Assembly: GCA_036936605.1 (NCBI GenBank) | Contig: JAUPFV010000005.1 | Span: 7,028,345 to 7,092,344 of the forward strand | Direction of reading: 5' to 3' | Source of the DNA: Limnanthes douglasii subsp. nivea | Taxonomy: Eukaryota > Streptophyta > Magnoliopsida > Brassicales > Limnanthaceae | Length of the DNA stretch: 64,000 nucleotides | In this document: one piece after another, positions 32,558 to 44,712 of the stretch | Numbering within the stretch: position 1 is the stretch's first letter | Layout of the letters: each line of letters opens with the position of its first letter | Position numbers and translations under genes: made by a program | Notes under the pieces: generated by a model | What the model was told of the DNA's origin: nothing | Database searches by the model: none | What the model saw: only the letters and a program-made list of their open reading frames with translations

Positions 32558-33480
32558 GACCTAGTTCTAGGTAATTAGAAATGATTTTCTATCTTAGAAG
32601 GTTAGTGAAGTGATTAACGAAGATGTAGGTGATCATATTAGGTGAAGTGTATTGATTCCTAATGTGATCATTAATGGATATGATTTCATTGCAGATAGTA
32701 CAAATTTAATACTATTACAAAATAATTTTTACTTGTGTATTTCTAGCTTGAGTTAGGTCTCACGAGATTTTTGTTTGAGGAAAATTTCCTCAACACGATT
32801 GATGAAGTTTTTCACGGCATTAGTTTATGCCATTTACAAGGGAAGGGTTTTTAGGGTCATTATCCATGTCATTTGGGCTTGAAAAAGAAATCTTTTGGAG
32901 GTAGGGACCCTTTCGCTTATATTACTAAACTCTCTTTTTTTTAGAGATGATAGGTTGATTTTGAGGGTGATAAGGGTGTGTTTAGGTAGAGGGTGATAAG
33001 GGTGTGTTTAGAAGTCCTATGGTAGCTTAGTAGGAAAATGAGATGGGGAAGTAGTTATCGCAGAGGTTACTGACTAGGTATCTATCAATTTTAGGGTATA
33101 TTAGGTTTATATCTTACTTATTAGATTATGAGAATTGGAATATAATAGCTATATTATCTATATGCTCGCTAGAGTAACAAAAAATATTAAAATCATTCAT
33201 TGATGAACTATATGGGTTTGAGTTTCTTATTTGATCTTTTGTCTTATAAATGGTGTTGAAATCACCTAGTACGACCTAGGGGGTAGAAAGCCGAGTGTTT
33301 GAGATGATACACAAGCTCATTCCCGATTGTAATATACTTCATAGCCTTATTATAGTCGTAGATCATAAAAAAGGAAAACTTAATTCTTATGACAATATAT
33401 GTGACAGTACAGTTTAATGCTTGAGAGGATGAGTTTACCATATTTATTTTAAATGCATTTGAGGTTATATATTAAGTAGA
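32558..33480. other. Gene-less stretch with a 22-bp direct duplication
   Basis: No gene supported. GAGGGTGATAAGGGTGTGTT TA occurs at 32963-32984 and again at 32989-33010, four bases apart. The rest is AT-rich sequence without recognisable domains. Confidence 0.55.
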
Positions 33481-33484
33481 TTTT

Positions 33485-33900
33485 ACACCTCGGACTGCTC
33501 CCAGCTGAAGGTTGCAGGCTTTCAACCTGCATCTGTCTCCTAACAACATCCAATGGGTATGTGAAGGTCTGACCAAGTAACCCAGCAAGAGCTCCACAAG
33601 AAAGACGCATCATAATGGACTTTTGATGTTCTTCAAGAACGTGCCGCTTAAGCTCTTCATATACATAGAACTTCAAACCAGCATATGGAAGGATACCAAT
33701 TAGCGTTGGCCCTATACCCCGATAAAGGGCACGCGCTCCCCTCCTCTATAGGTACTTGAAAGAACATCTTTTACACTCCCGTATGTAGGTTTTGGATACA
33801 AACCATTGGTACCATACCTAAAACTTCCTCTTTTTTCATCAAGCTGGTAAGCAAGTTTAGTCCGAGCCAAATCCAAGGGGTACGTGCACATCATGGTTGG
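33485..33900 (-). pseudogene. Mitochondrial carrier family fragment (CoA-carrier type)
   Basis: Minus strand. MMCTYPLDLARTKLAYQ carries the carrier signature PxD.x(K/R). GSVKDVL follows, then after a 2-base frameshift at YRGGE the other frame reads [20 protein letters not shown], then [13 protein letters not shown]. The fragment ends with [20 protein letters not shown] and [11 protein letters not shown], the third carrier repeat. This matches the plant CoA/adenine-nucleotide carrier group of the inner mitochondrial membrane. Only about 140 of about 330 residues remain, with neither start nor end. No intron-like break is seen, so it may be a retrocopy or a single captured exon. Confidence 0.88.
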
Positions 33901-35520
33901 TTTTGAAGCATTAGAACGACAACATGGTCCTCATAATACTATATATTTTGGATTCACTAACTCTGGTCTCTTGAAGATAAATAAGTGTAACATGATTACT
34001 AAAGAAAAATTCAGCAACGTCGTCCTGACCAATGGGTAAATTAGACCACGAACATTCCAATATGGTATAATCAACCGAGAAATAAAAAGAATAACTACAG
34101 GTGATTATCGATCAAATACCATATTTTCTTCAAAAAAATGTGTAACATACTTAGGGACAAGAGTTCTATGAAGCAAGAAATAAGAGAGGTAACCTCAACT
34201 GTAGTAGGGCCTGAGGCTAGAGAAATGGTAATATTCCATCCATGCAAATACTTGAGTCTTTTGAGGTGAAAGTTACCCTCTTCATTGAACGATTTCATGT
34301 TAGAAATATAGGTGGGGTCTCTTTCCCTATACATGGTATCTTTGATAATGAATGTAACAAGAATAACACAAATTGGATAGTTAGAGATGGGATTTTCCTA
34401 GGGAAATGGTTATGAGATGGGGTTGAAAAGCAGTGTGAAGAGCTAGGAATGATAGTGTAATTGGAGGAGATATGGCCAAAAGATTCTCACTTCTTACAAA
34501 TGATCGGAGGATCTTGGTATTTAACTAGGATGAAGGTTAACCTATCCAAGATTTATATATAACTCTTATTAGAAGGGATCAACCGTCTTCATGATAATAA
34601 CAATTGTAACAAAACTCAATTTGACTTTGTTAGCATTTTGAGTATCAGCATGGATTGGAGTGTCCAAACTGTTTCCAACGTATCTGAATATTCTCGTTTG
34701 AAGGCTCATGCGGTGGAACATGTAACTTGACTCATAATATAAGGTTGACGGGGTATTTATTGTTGAGCCCATGAGCTTCCAATACTTGAGAAAATTTGGG
34801 TGTTCTTAAAAAAACCAAGGGGTGTTCTCCAACACGTAGGTAGTATTCATAGAGGAATAAAAACAAAAGTACAAGTAACCTAATGGGGTTATCTTGCACT
34901 CTTGCATTCCACATATGTTTGACCATGATGGCTTAAACATTATACGAGGTAGGTTTTTACCTATGAAGTTATCCGAGAGACATTTTGCCTAGTTGTGCTT
35001 GCGATCATTGAGAACATCAAGCAGACCAATAATTTCACCATCTTTGTATTCAATATGCTTGATTTTTTCAACCGACATTACAGAGTAGTCATCTTGGGGA
35101 GAGATAAACCATTGGCCCATATTTGGGTTGCGTTCGGGGGATCATCATCTAGAAGCTCTAAGGGAAAGGTGTTAGAGGGATATAATTATGTGTGAAATTG
35201 ACTAAGGCGAATTGATTACTAAAACGTGTTGTGATCAAAGTGGTACTTTTTTGCATGGTGGATTAGATGAAAGATTTAATAGACGATGTATTGATATTGT
35301 AGTTAACAGTATGTGGTTGAGAGGAAAAGACTTGGGTAGTAGTTTATCCCGAATGGTTACGATAAGATCCCTAGATCCTCAAGGGTGAGCGGAGATAGCA
35401 CGACCTTTAGTGTTTTGGCCAGAGATTATGAATGGAAAATTATCTAAAGGTTTTGCATTATATTGTTATATGTAAAATTGTTTTGATAAGAAATCAACAA
35501 AAATATATGTTTTAGAGACT
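33901..35520. other. 1.6 kb without recognisable gene
   Basis: Scattered short open frames on both strands, none longer than about 80 codons and none recognised. Composition resembles 18910-21411. No terminal repeats were found. Confidence 0.45.
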
Positions 35521-35929
35521 AAAATAAATTTCTCAAATGTTTGTACTTCAATTTAAACTCAATATCTTCATCAAACCATGTCATATGCCATATAAAATCC
35601 ATTTTGATTTATTTTTTGAACCCTTCGTTATTTAGATTACAACAATTCATCAATTATCATCCAATATTAAACTTATTTATCAATAACCATCTAATGCTTT
35701 ATAAAGTATGGATGGCCACTAGATGATAAATGAATATTTATAGATAGTCACATGGTGATAAATGATTAATCTGAAATACCTTTTTAGAAAATTTATCTCT
35801 TGTTTTTTCTAATGCAATATTTTTCAAACTATAGCTTAAAAGAATCTGAAAATACCATTAGTTTTGTTTTTTAAATACGAACTAAACTAGATCCCTTAAA
35901 GATTTTTTTAAAAAAATAGTTTTATAGTT

Positions 35930-36540
35930 ACATATAACTAGGTTGTCAAATAAGTTTAGAAAAAACACGTGTATTCTAGTTATGTAATTATGTGTGATTT
36001 TGTTACAAAAATTAGTTTTGTTCAAGTTGCGTAATTACGTGTAATTTGGTTGAAAAAAAACTAATTGTGTTCCAGTTACATAATTAAGTGAAAATGTATT
36101 ACGTAAATAAAAAGAAAATAGTTATGAAAATAGGATTTTCGTTGCTAAATAAGTGTGATTGTGTGAAAAATTAAAATTACAAACTTGTTTTGTGAAAATA
36201 AGTGTTAAATTGGTGTGAAACAATTAACTGACTAGTCTATATTATGTTTATAATATCTCAATAATATAGTGTATTTATTATTTAATTATACGTGATATTA
36301 TTACACCTTTAGTATTTAAAATATGTAACAAACATATATAAATAAAGAGAGAGCAAAAGGTATATGTAATAGATAAAGATAAATAAAGAGACATTGAAAG
36401 GTCATGGAAAACTCGTATAAATAGGAATTAAACTCTTAATGTAGGGGATGAGATTTTATACAAAAATATTATTTTACTATTTATCCATAGTATCTCTTTT
36501 TCATCTCTAAATGATTTTGGTGTTTGATTATGGCTTATAT
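35930..36540. repeat. Dispersed AT-rich repeat, partner of 46490-47040
   Basis: Left part (35930-36240) has repeated GTAATTACGTGTAATTTGGT / GTGTTCCAGTTACATAATTA words. Right part (36240-36540) has ATTATTACACCTTTAGTATT, GAAAGGTATATGTAATAGAT, GGGGATGAGATTTTATACA and GATTTTGGTGTTTGATTATGG. Both parts recur in the same orientation at 46490-47040 but in the opposite order. Confidence 0.75.
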
Positions 36541-37290
36541 CCTTCACAGTGTCATCATCTGTGGAAACGAATGTTTCCTCATTTCTCTGAAAATGCCAAA
36601 ATTGCTTTGATGGACGAGGAAAGTATTGAACAAAATTTGTTTTCGTTTATTTTCTGCATGCTCAGGAGAATAAAAATTCACTAACATAGAGGAATTCTAA
36701 TTGAATATTTGATTGTAATTTTAAGAACCAATCTGGTTAGGATTTTCATCATCGCCTAATAAAAAATTAGAGGTCATGAAGCATTCAAGTCGAATCAGAA
36801 AATAGGTAATCAATATTTATTTAGAGCAATCCTAATTTCAGTTTCTTCTTTTGGATGATTACAATTCAAGTTTTGGTTATTGATTAAGAAAAGAAACATT
36901 GAATCCTAAATTCGATTAAGTTTGTTTGGCAACAAAATATCTCTGTTTGGTTTTGGTTATTGTTATTGTTATGCAAATTCATTGAACAATTAATGTATAA
37001 ATAGATCGAGTATTTTCTTTTTTATCTCTTTTTTCGATCCAAAATTAATAAACAATGCATTCTATATATTCGAAAAAAATGAACCAGTTATTGTGTATAA
37101 AAAATATTATATTATTTCTACGCTATTTTATTTCATGAAATTCTTTTTATATACCCCTATACGTGTGTATTATATGGTATCTATGTGTATAATGTCATTG
37201 TCCTGTATAATTTGTCGTTGTGCATTCTTATCGATATATTTGTGTAGTCACACTTGTGTTGTGTGCTTCCATGTCATCGTTTATGTTAAG
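36541..37290. other. AT-rich intergenic DNA
   Basis: No gene, LTR or repeat unit recognised; very AT-rich with runs of T. The 37093-37308 plus frame is hydrophobic low-complexity translation and is not supported. Confidence 0.5.
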
Positions 37291-37783
37291 TGTGGGAATA
37301 TTGTTTAGAGATTTCCGGATAAACTCTGAAGTCTTGTTTTAACAATTTCAGATTGAAATTATTTTGGTGGCTCTCCAAAATTTTCAACCAGATAAAATCA
37401 GAGTTTTTCTTTCGAACAACCAGAATGAATTTTTATTGTTATCTTCTTTCTGTTACAGAACCATACTTATTTATTCAACCAAAATACTCCAACTGTAAAA
37501 CAGTTTTATGTCCCAAAACGGTTAAAATTTCAAATGATAAACAGACTAAAAATTCAAATTCAAATTCAAATTCAAATTATTTTGTTCAAATTCAAATTTC
37601 CATGAATTTTCATAATAGCCTTATCATTCAAAATAAATATAACCCGAACAAGATCCGTCCATTGGACCCACTAATCATAATATATTCTAACAAGCGTGTA
37701 CTCCACACTCTCCGACTTGCTCGATAATATATTATGACTATATTGGTCGACTAGTTAATCCAATTACACTAAAATATCCAACA
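37291..37783 (-). repeat. 3' LTR of the TPS-carrying copia element
   Basis: 493 bp. A CAAATT microsatellite run at about 37555-37577 is shorter than its counterpart in the other LTR. Confidence 0.9.
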
Positions 37784-38559
37784 ATCTTCACCCATTTTAG
37801 TGCAATTCATGATTAACTAAAACAAATTCATAACAAATAACAAATTTATGCATAAATGAAATATCGTAACGATTGAATTTCATATTAGTATATTACACAT
37901 TTCAAATATTCGAATATCAAGGTATCACTAAGGATTGAACATTTACTATCCATAATGAATACTCGAAGATAATATACACATAAATTTACATTCTTAAATG
38001 TTCTTACTTGACACTATTTTTTACTAGCCTTGTGTCTTTATCCTTCTTAAGCATATCAAAGCCAAGTCCTAGCTTCTTAAAGCGGCTAAACTTCATGCTT
38101 AAATAGGTAGATCTTTTACTCTTGCACATGCATATGTAATTTTTCAAAAGAGCTATTAAGAAGATAAACTTCAACCTCCACAACTTGCATGTCTGAACAC
38201 ATACTTTGGGATAATACTACTAATGTGTTCCAATCTCTAGATGTTAAGCTTTCCACATTGAATTCAGCACCTAATGTCATATTAGATGGGAATTGGGTAT
38301 CTTAACATGAGAGATTTCTAATGGACTTTTAATCCCATCCCAATAGCCAATTTGTGCACAAAATCTCTACTTAACCCTTTGGTTAAATTATCGGCTAATT
38401 ATATCGAGTTCTCACAAACTCTACTGCAATAACATCATTCATGATCCGCTCACGAATCATAATCTGCGTGACACCTAAGTGTCTAGCCCTACCTTTGTAA
38501 ACTTGTCTATATACATTGGCCAAGGCAGCTTCACTATCACGTCCGATAGAATTAGGTGG

Positions 38560-39115
38560 TATCTTTTGGATCATAACAAAATTTCATACATTAAATTTCT
38601 TAGCCACTCACCTTCTTTACTAGCTGTTGATGCCACAAAATTTAATTCCATTGTTGAATCAAGTAATACAATTTTGTTTCTTAGATGCCCAAGAGATAAC
38701 AAGTCCTCCAAGTAGAAATACACATCCACTTGTGAAAGAGTGGACTTCCATATTCGAAATATAACTCGCATCTGAATATACTAATAAGTTTTCCAACAAC
38801 AAATCCAATATCCGGCGTAGTGTTATTCATAACATACATATACGAAGAAGCTTCTTGACTTCCTCCAAATATTTCATCTCAAAACTAGATGATAAGTATG
38901 TCTTGGTTTCATCAACCTGATTTTGGTCAGTACCAAAAATCAACACATAGACAAACTATAACTCCTTTACCATAATTATCAAATATACTATATACACATT
39001 TGTCCGCTTGATTAAAAATAAAACCATCCGATAATTTCACATTATCAAATTTGTTATGCCAATCTTTCGGTACTTGCTTCATATAATATTTTTTTAAATA
39101 AACTAAATATAACAT
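38560..39115 (-). pseudogene. Copia RT and RNase H remnants
   Basis: Minus strand. 39115-38927 reads VPKDWHNKFDNVKLSDGFIF, then NQADKCVYSIFDNYGKGVIV and CLCVD, the RT region leading to YVDD. 38771-38571 reads KIVLLDSTMELNFVASTASK and EGEWLRNL, the copia RNase H. The sequence below 38560 continues with degraded RNase H words (SIGRDSEAAL, VYKGRARHLGVTQI) to about 38440. Between them most of RT is out of frame. This fixes the element's strand as minus. Confidence 0.85.
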
Positions 39116-39129
39116 TCAATGCTACATAC

Positions 39130-39360
39130 ATTGCATTGTTATTATATTTAAACTGCATAAAAAACTAATGCATATTTTTCACTATTTTAATATAATAAAC
39201 TGCACTGCTATTACATTTAAACTCGTAAAAAACTAATGCCGATTTTCTAATATATAATATTTAATTTTCAGTGCTATATACTTTTATTATATTTGAAGTG
39301 CACATAAAACCAATGCAGATTTTCTAATGCATTTGCATTATTTTATACAAGTGTAGAAGT
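39130..39360. repeat. Short tandem units of about 65 bp
   Basis: About three diverged units share ATTATATTTAAACTGCATAA, AAAACTAATGC and ATTTTCTAATATA words. They separate the copia RT remnant from the GC-richer segment. Confidence 0.55.
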
Positions 39361-39559
39361 ACTTGTTAACAATAATTAAATCTTATCCTTTAAATTTACA
39401 TGCAGCTAAAACATAAAATCAGTAGAATGCATGCGCAGCAGGCATATGCAAATGCAAAAGTAGTCCCATTTTCAAATAAATAAACATGTAAATAGGCATA
39501 CGTTTCTTAGTCTATATTTGTCATGTAGTTCTATTGCATTAGTTTGTGCAACACATGTA

Positions 39560-40095
39560 ATTTCCTTCAAATTAAGACCAATCAGTATCTGCCCGGAACC
39601 CGCACTGCTAAGTCCGATATTGCAGTCATACCAGTTTTACCGATTTCAAGTCCATAGTCAATGGCTTTGCCTTATAGAAACTCCATAATAGGGTAGAACC
39701 AATGGACTTCTTTCATGTAAACGTCTAAAGGGTGACCCGGGCACCTCAAATATTAATCTTGTCCACATTATTTGGGTCATCGATAACTTCACCATTGTTT
39801 CGTCAACCCAGGAGCTTATAAAAGATTTCGGGACTCTTAAGTCGTGGAAAATCAACTAAGAGGGGGACTGCACCCATATTATGTACACCGCGTCACCAAT
39901 AGGACGGCTGGGTAACTGGCACTTATAATCCCGAAGGTCAGACATTATCGCATCATATGACAGAGAACTTTGATGCATGCGAAAGAAACAGTTGTCAACA
40001 CAGTTTTTTCCGAAGATGTGTTCGGCAGCACATCGCGCTAATGGATCTTCCCGTGGTGGGGATAGGTTGCGACACTATTGCATTCCAAATGCTAG
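39560..40095 (-). other. GC-richer segment, possible captured exon(s), not identified
   Basis: This stretch is clearly less AT-rich than its surroundings. On the minus strand one frame reads SPPREDPLARCAAEHIFGKN followed by CVDNCFFRMHQSSLSYDAIM, and 39855-39658 is open (DLRVPKSFISSWVDETMVK...). Conserved-looking Cys spacing is visible, but I do not recognise a family. Stops interrupt it. It sits beside the TPS fragment in the same element, so capture of a second host gene is possible. Confidence 0.4.
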
Positions 40096-40227
40096 TTGCT
40101 TACCTCTTCTCTATTTAGTTTTAATTTAAGTTATTATATATAATATAATAAATAACCTGCACGTTTGGATAAACCGTATTTTCCTGTGCAGCCGTTAAAA
40201 AAAATTAACTGCATTTAAACCTGTAAT

Positions 40228-40972
40228 ATAGGACGATGATACGAATGGGCTGTGAAGGAAAATTCTTATTCTTATTCTATTCAAACATTTTCTCAAAAAA
40301 GTTGACAGCACCATCAGATGGTAATCGTGTATCATATATAATCATCATCTGGATTTATAACTTCTACAACTCTTTGGAAGAACAATTTATTTGCTGCCAC
40401 ATAAGCTTCCCATAGAGAAAGGTCAAACCTTGCTCCTTGCTCTACGGAGTAGGTCAACATGTAATGAAAAAGTGACCACAGTTGAGTAGGGAAACATGTA
40501 ATGAAAAAATAGCCACAGTTGAGTCTTGCAGAAACCATCATAGAATTTGGCTTGCAACTCTGGAGGCAAAAAGGTAGGTACACAGTTGAATTTATCCAAT
40601 AATATCTGAGCTACGTCATCCTGCTCAATTGGGTCAACATCAACATTCAGCGAACCGACATATAAAACCTTCATATCGTCTGGGAAACCATCTTTAAACA
40701 GGGAATCCTCGTTCCAACTATAAATCCAGCCTTTATTATCTGTTCGTTTCTCCGCTCTCAAAGGAAGAAAATTAGCCACAACGATCACTCGATCGGACGT
40801 AACAGAGGATGGGTTATCAGAAGATAACGCTAAATTCCTTTTCGTCATCAAGCTCAAACACCTTACCTGGTACTGTCATTACCCTTGGAAGGCGCTTCTG
40901 CGGTTCCCTACCCGATACAGGAAAATTTCCAGATGCCAAGTCTAATAGATTGATATAAGATCTTGATATCAT
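40228..40972 (-). pseudogene. Class II trehalose-6-phosphate synthase fragment (5' exon)
   Basis: Minus strand, starting at ATG 40972: SRSYINLLDLASGNFPVSG, KRLPRVMTVPG, then after a 1-base shift SSDNPSSVTSDRVIVVANFLP, EDDVAQILLDKFN-like text QDDVAQILLDKFNCVPTFLP, HYM, FDLSLWEAYVAANKLFFQRV and VINPDDDY. After another shift it ends IHDYHLMVLSTFLRKCLNRI and IFLHSPF. This is the N-terminal extension and the start of the glycosyltransferase-20 domain of TPS5-11 type proteins. About 240 of about 850 residues are present. A 37-bp internal tandem duplication (CAACTGTGG...CCCTACT) lies at about 40457-40530. Class II TPS proteins are regulatory in trehalose-6-phosphate signalling. At least three frameshifts make this a pseudogene. 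Confidence 0.92.
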
Positions 40973-41756
40973 TATTGCCTCTCTTTTTGTAAAACCTCAT
41001 AATTTTATGATATACACAATACTGCAGATGCAGAGAACCCCAATGCACATATAATGTTCTTTGCCTTTACGGTATTAAAGTTTCATGAAATAACTATTAT
41101 TTCATTTATTTATTATTCATGCACATACTTATTTATATGTCTATTCACATCTCAATTTTGCATGCACATTCTTTGTAACTGCTTCAGCAGTTAATTTTGC
41201 ATCCAAAATTCTGTGAAACTGCTTCAGCAGTAAATTTAAATAATGTGTGTGCATGGAGTTCTATACCTTTAAAAACAAAATGTATTATGTATGTTATAAT
41301 AACAAATTTATTCGGAAAAATGCTATTAGGTAGAATGACGCAAAATGCATCTAGACTTTAATTTTATACTCACCACTCACTAGCCATAAAATGGCATAAA
41401 TAAAACTAAAACCTTCGTATTTTTTATTCGAAAGTTTATAGCAGTTACTGTATTTTCATATAGCCAATCCCTATATACACACTTTTAACAACCAAAATAA
41501 TAATTAATCGACTATGTGTATCATTTACAGAATTTAAAACAACTCAGGCATTATCACTATTTTCATCGATGAGTAAAAGTCAAGGGAGAAAAACTTACAA
41601 GATGATGATACCATAGTTCAAATGCGATACTTGATCATGGATTCTCTTAAAGATATTAAAAAAATTCTTCATTTCAATCTTCGTACAATTTTTTGCATAA
41701 AACAACAAGATCTTCATACAAATCTCTTTATAAAACAACATATAATTTCAATCTTT
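40973..41756. other. Non-coding part of the copia element next to its 5' LTR
   Basis: AT-rich, no protein words. It may contain sequence captured from upstream of the TPS start codon. AACTGCTTCAGCAGT occurs twice (about 41177 and 41218). Confidence 0.45.
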
Positions 41757-42265
41757 TGTGGGAATATTGTTTAGAGATTTCCGGATAAACTCTGAAGTCT
41801 TGTTTTAACAATTTCAGATTGAAATTATTTTGGTGGCTCTTCAAAATTTTCAACCGGATAAAATCAGAGTTTTTCTTTCTAACAACCAGAATAAATTTTT
41901 GTTGTTATCTTCTTTCTGTTACAGAACCATACTTATTTATTCAACCAAAATACTCGAACTGTTTTATGTCGGTTAAAATTTCAAATGATAAACTGACTAA
42001 AAATTCAAATTCAAATTTAAATTTAAATTCAAATTCAAATTTAAATTTAAATTCAAATTATTTTGTTCAAATTCAAATTTCCATGAATTTTCATAATAGT
42101 CTTATCATTCAAAATAAATCTAACCCGAACAACGATCCGTCCATTGGACCCACTAATCATAATATATTCTAATAAGCGTGTACTCCACACTCTCCGACTT
42201 GCTCGATAATATATTATGACTATATTGGTCGACTAGTTAATCCAATTACACTGAAATATCAAACA
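41757..42265 (-). repeat. 5' LTR of the TPS-carrying copia element
   Basis: 509 bp, partner of 37291-37783. The CAAATT/TAAATT microsatellite is longer here (about 42006-42058), which accounts for most of the length difference. Confidence 0.9.
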
Positions 42266-42760
42266 TTAAATGCTTCTTTGTATTGTATGTACTTTACATG
42301 AAACGTAGACTGTAGCTTGTATGAAATGCTGTATTGTAATACGCACAAGTTCTTTTTGAATTTTGTATGAATGAAACAAATGAAGTCTCTTAACTATAAA
42401 TGTTTTTAGCAATTTCAGTCATGTAGTGCTGATGCTTACCAATTTCAATCATGTTTAGTGGTGGTGCTTTATACAGATTGAATCTCTTCTTTAAATTTAC
42501 ATTCTATTAAAATAATTAAACCAGTTACTTTGAATATCCTCAAGATACTTTCTGGTACCTAATGCCTTTTGTCATCCAGTTTAAGAAATATGAGAAAAAG
42601 AACAATGACGAAGATTTTTTCTTATCTTTCTGGCGATTTACTCCTTCTACACGTGATACTTGAGAAAACATGTTTGTATTTGTTGGAGTATGAATACCAT
42701 TGCTTGATGCGTCACAGGCACTCCGAACTAGAATTCCTAGAACAAATCACCTTGAGGACG
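42266..42760. other. Intergenic stretch with a short duplication
   Basis: No gene. AATTTCA(G/A)TCATGT(A/T)(G/T)... occurs twice about 35 bp apart near 42410-42465, a small diverged tandem duplication. Confidence 0.5.
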
Positions 42761-42769
42761 ACATCTGGC

Positions 42770-43060
42770 TATGTTCGACTTCCGAGAATTTCACCACCAT
42801 GGCGTTCTGTCTGGGTCTGGAGCTCTGATACAATTTTTAGGAATATGGGTACCACATAATCCATCTCCGTATACAAGTAAGAATAACCGATCTCCACACT
42901 AATATGAAATTGTCTGCTTTGGCACCCGAAGGCCCGCAGAGGTTTGCTTTTGGTCCTGTTCGGAGACAAGGTTTTCCTTTTCAAAGGTATGCTAGTCTTC
43001 ATAAAAAAATACCCATCAAAGTAAAAGATTGTTATACATCAACGGTGTTAGAATCCAGAA
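42770..43060 (-). mobile_element. Partial small LTR element (TRIM-like)
   Basis: Minus strand TTGTATCAGAGCTCC at 42832-42818 is an initiator-Met-type primer site with one change. It is followed on its far side (42834 onward) by a sequence with GGGTACCACATAATCC, CCACACTAATATGAAATTGT and CTGCTTTGGCACCCGAAGGCC, wording typical of abundant short non-coding plant LTRs. Left part (42770-42820) would be internal sequence. The outer LTR edge and second LTR were not found. Confidence 0.5.
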
Positions 43061-44710
43061 TATCTTCACAAGTAGAAGTTGCGGCAATGAGTTCTTAACC
43101 AAAATTTTTAACAAAGAAAACATAACCCACGACCAATAATGTTGGCTCATACCTTATCTTAACCTCTCAACTGCGATTATCTCATCAAACTATGGTACAA
43201 ACACAATCCTTTGTACATTCTCTTATGAACCTCTATATCATTCATCAATCTTTAACATAGTCAGCAACAGTCACCATAATCCATGCTTAATCGATCGACA
43301 CAACAAAAAAGTGGCACCCCAACAACAAATTTTACGTCAAGTAATACCTCAACCTGAGGTCTGTATTAGCATAATATTGTTACTTTACCAATTAAAACTA
43401 GACAATTTACAGACACCAAGGTGTTTCGATTGTTGATATTATAAGCGGTTCTTATTACAAATACTTTGCAAAACTGCTGGGACAGATCTTCTCAAGTAAT
43501 GTTTCTTGTGTAACCAGTGCTCTGGGACCTTTGAATCATGATATCAGGGGAAATACATCAGCAAAGCATGCACGTCACAGTTGTTGGACTTGGAGTAACA
43601 ATGTTGCTTTTGGATCCCTTGTTTAGCTTACTCATTCTCTATGTAGAGATGTCCGACAGTATGCAGCTGGTGCACTCTGGAGTTCATAATTTAATAACAT
43701 GAACTAAGACGCATTTATAGCGGCTCAATTTTTGTTCTAGCAACATTAGGTTGTTATGAATCATTAAACTAAACCTCTCAGATCAAGTTATTTAAAGTTC
43801 CAACGAGACTGACAACATGCTAACTATTGGCGCTACTTATGAAACACCAGCATCTACCTTATAGATTTCTCCATTCTTCTGAGAAGAAAGACATGAAGAG
43901 TATTTGGAAAATCAAGACATGCACCAAATCAACAACACAACAAAAAATCTTCATCTCGATGAAGAATACCCTTTGTGACAGCTAGGATATCTCATTACTT
44001 AGCCAGCTTTGGTGGTACTATTCTGAAATCTGGATGTTTCAACTAGTAAAGGAAGTGTCTCCACCTCCGGTCCTGAGAATGGGCTCGGACGATCAGACTC
44101 CACAGGCATATCTGGCACAATTCTCCTATTAAATGCCCTTTTTCAAAACTTGATTCTGATAAGCCACAAGATAAGCTTCTACCAACGATGTCTAGGAATT
44201 TTTTTCCCTTAGGCGTGGACTCAACCCATTATAATACGTATGTAATATATAGTCGCTTCAATAATCAAACTTGAGATCTAGAGTACAGAAAAATCTTCAA
44301 ACAAGCAGCGACTTCAAAACGAGAGACCTCTATAGCAATTTTTTGCTATAAAAGTGAATATCTAATACGACTTTATCCATGGATATTCCAAAATGAATTT
44401 TTTTCATTATCCATGGTTTTACTCTATAACTTGAACTTCACCAATTAAACCTACATAAGAGAGAGAGGTACATTTCATAACTCACTTAATCATCACAAGA
44501 CACAATTTGGCATGTTAATGATTATGCATACATACGAGAAGAACCCATAGTTCTAGATATGATTAGGAGCTTTAAAATTAATTCGACCTACATAAAACAT
44601 AAATTATGTGCATTTATTATGCGAGGATATAAACTATTATTCGCGAGTATTAAAATTTACGTCGTGTAATAAGCCTTTAATTAAAACAGTTAAGGAAGTC
44701 ACCCCGTGAA
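43061..44710. other. 1.65 kb without recognisable gene
   Basis: AT-rich, no open frame above about 60 codons recognised, no LTR ends or tandem units noticed. Confidence 0.5.
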
Positions 44711-44712
44711 CT

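Larger units (their letters stand above)
37291..42265 (-). mobile_element. Ty1/copia element with captured TPS gene fragment
   Basis: LTRs 37291-37783 and 41757-42265 in direct orientation (TGTGGGAATATTG...AAATATC(C/A)AACA), nearly identical over long stretches. Flanks TTAAG (37286-37290) and TTAAA (42266-42270) look like a 5 bp target duplication with one change. On the minus strand a polypurine tract GGGTGAAGAT (37793-37784) precedes the left, 3' LTR. Copia RT and RNase H remains lie at 38560-39115. Gag, protease and integrase are missing; in their place are a GC-richer unidentified segment (39560-40095) and a class II trehalose-phosphate synthase fragment (40228-40972), all on the minus strand. 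No usable primer site is seen next to the 5' LTR. Confidence 0.88.
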
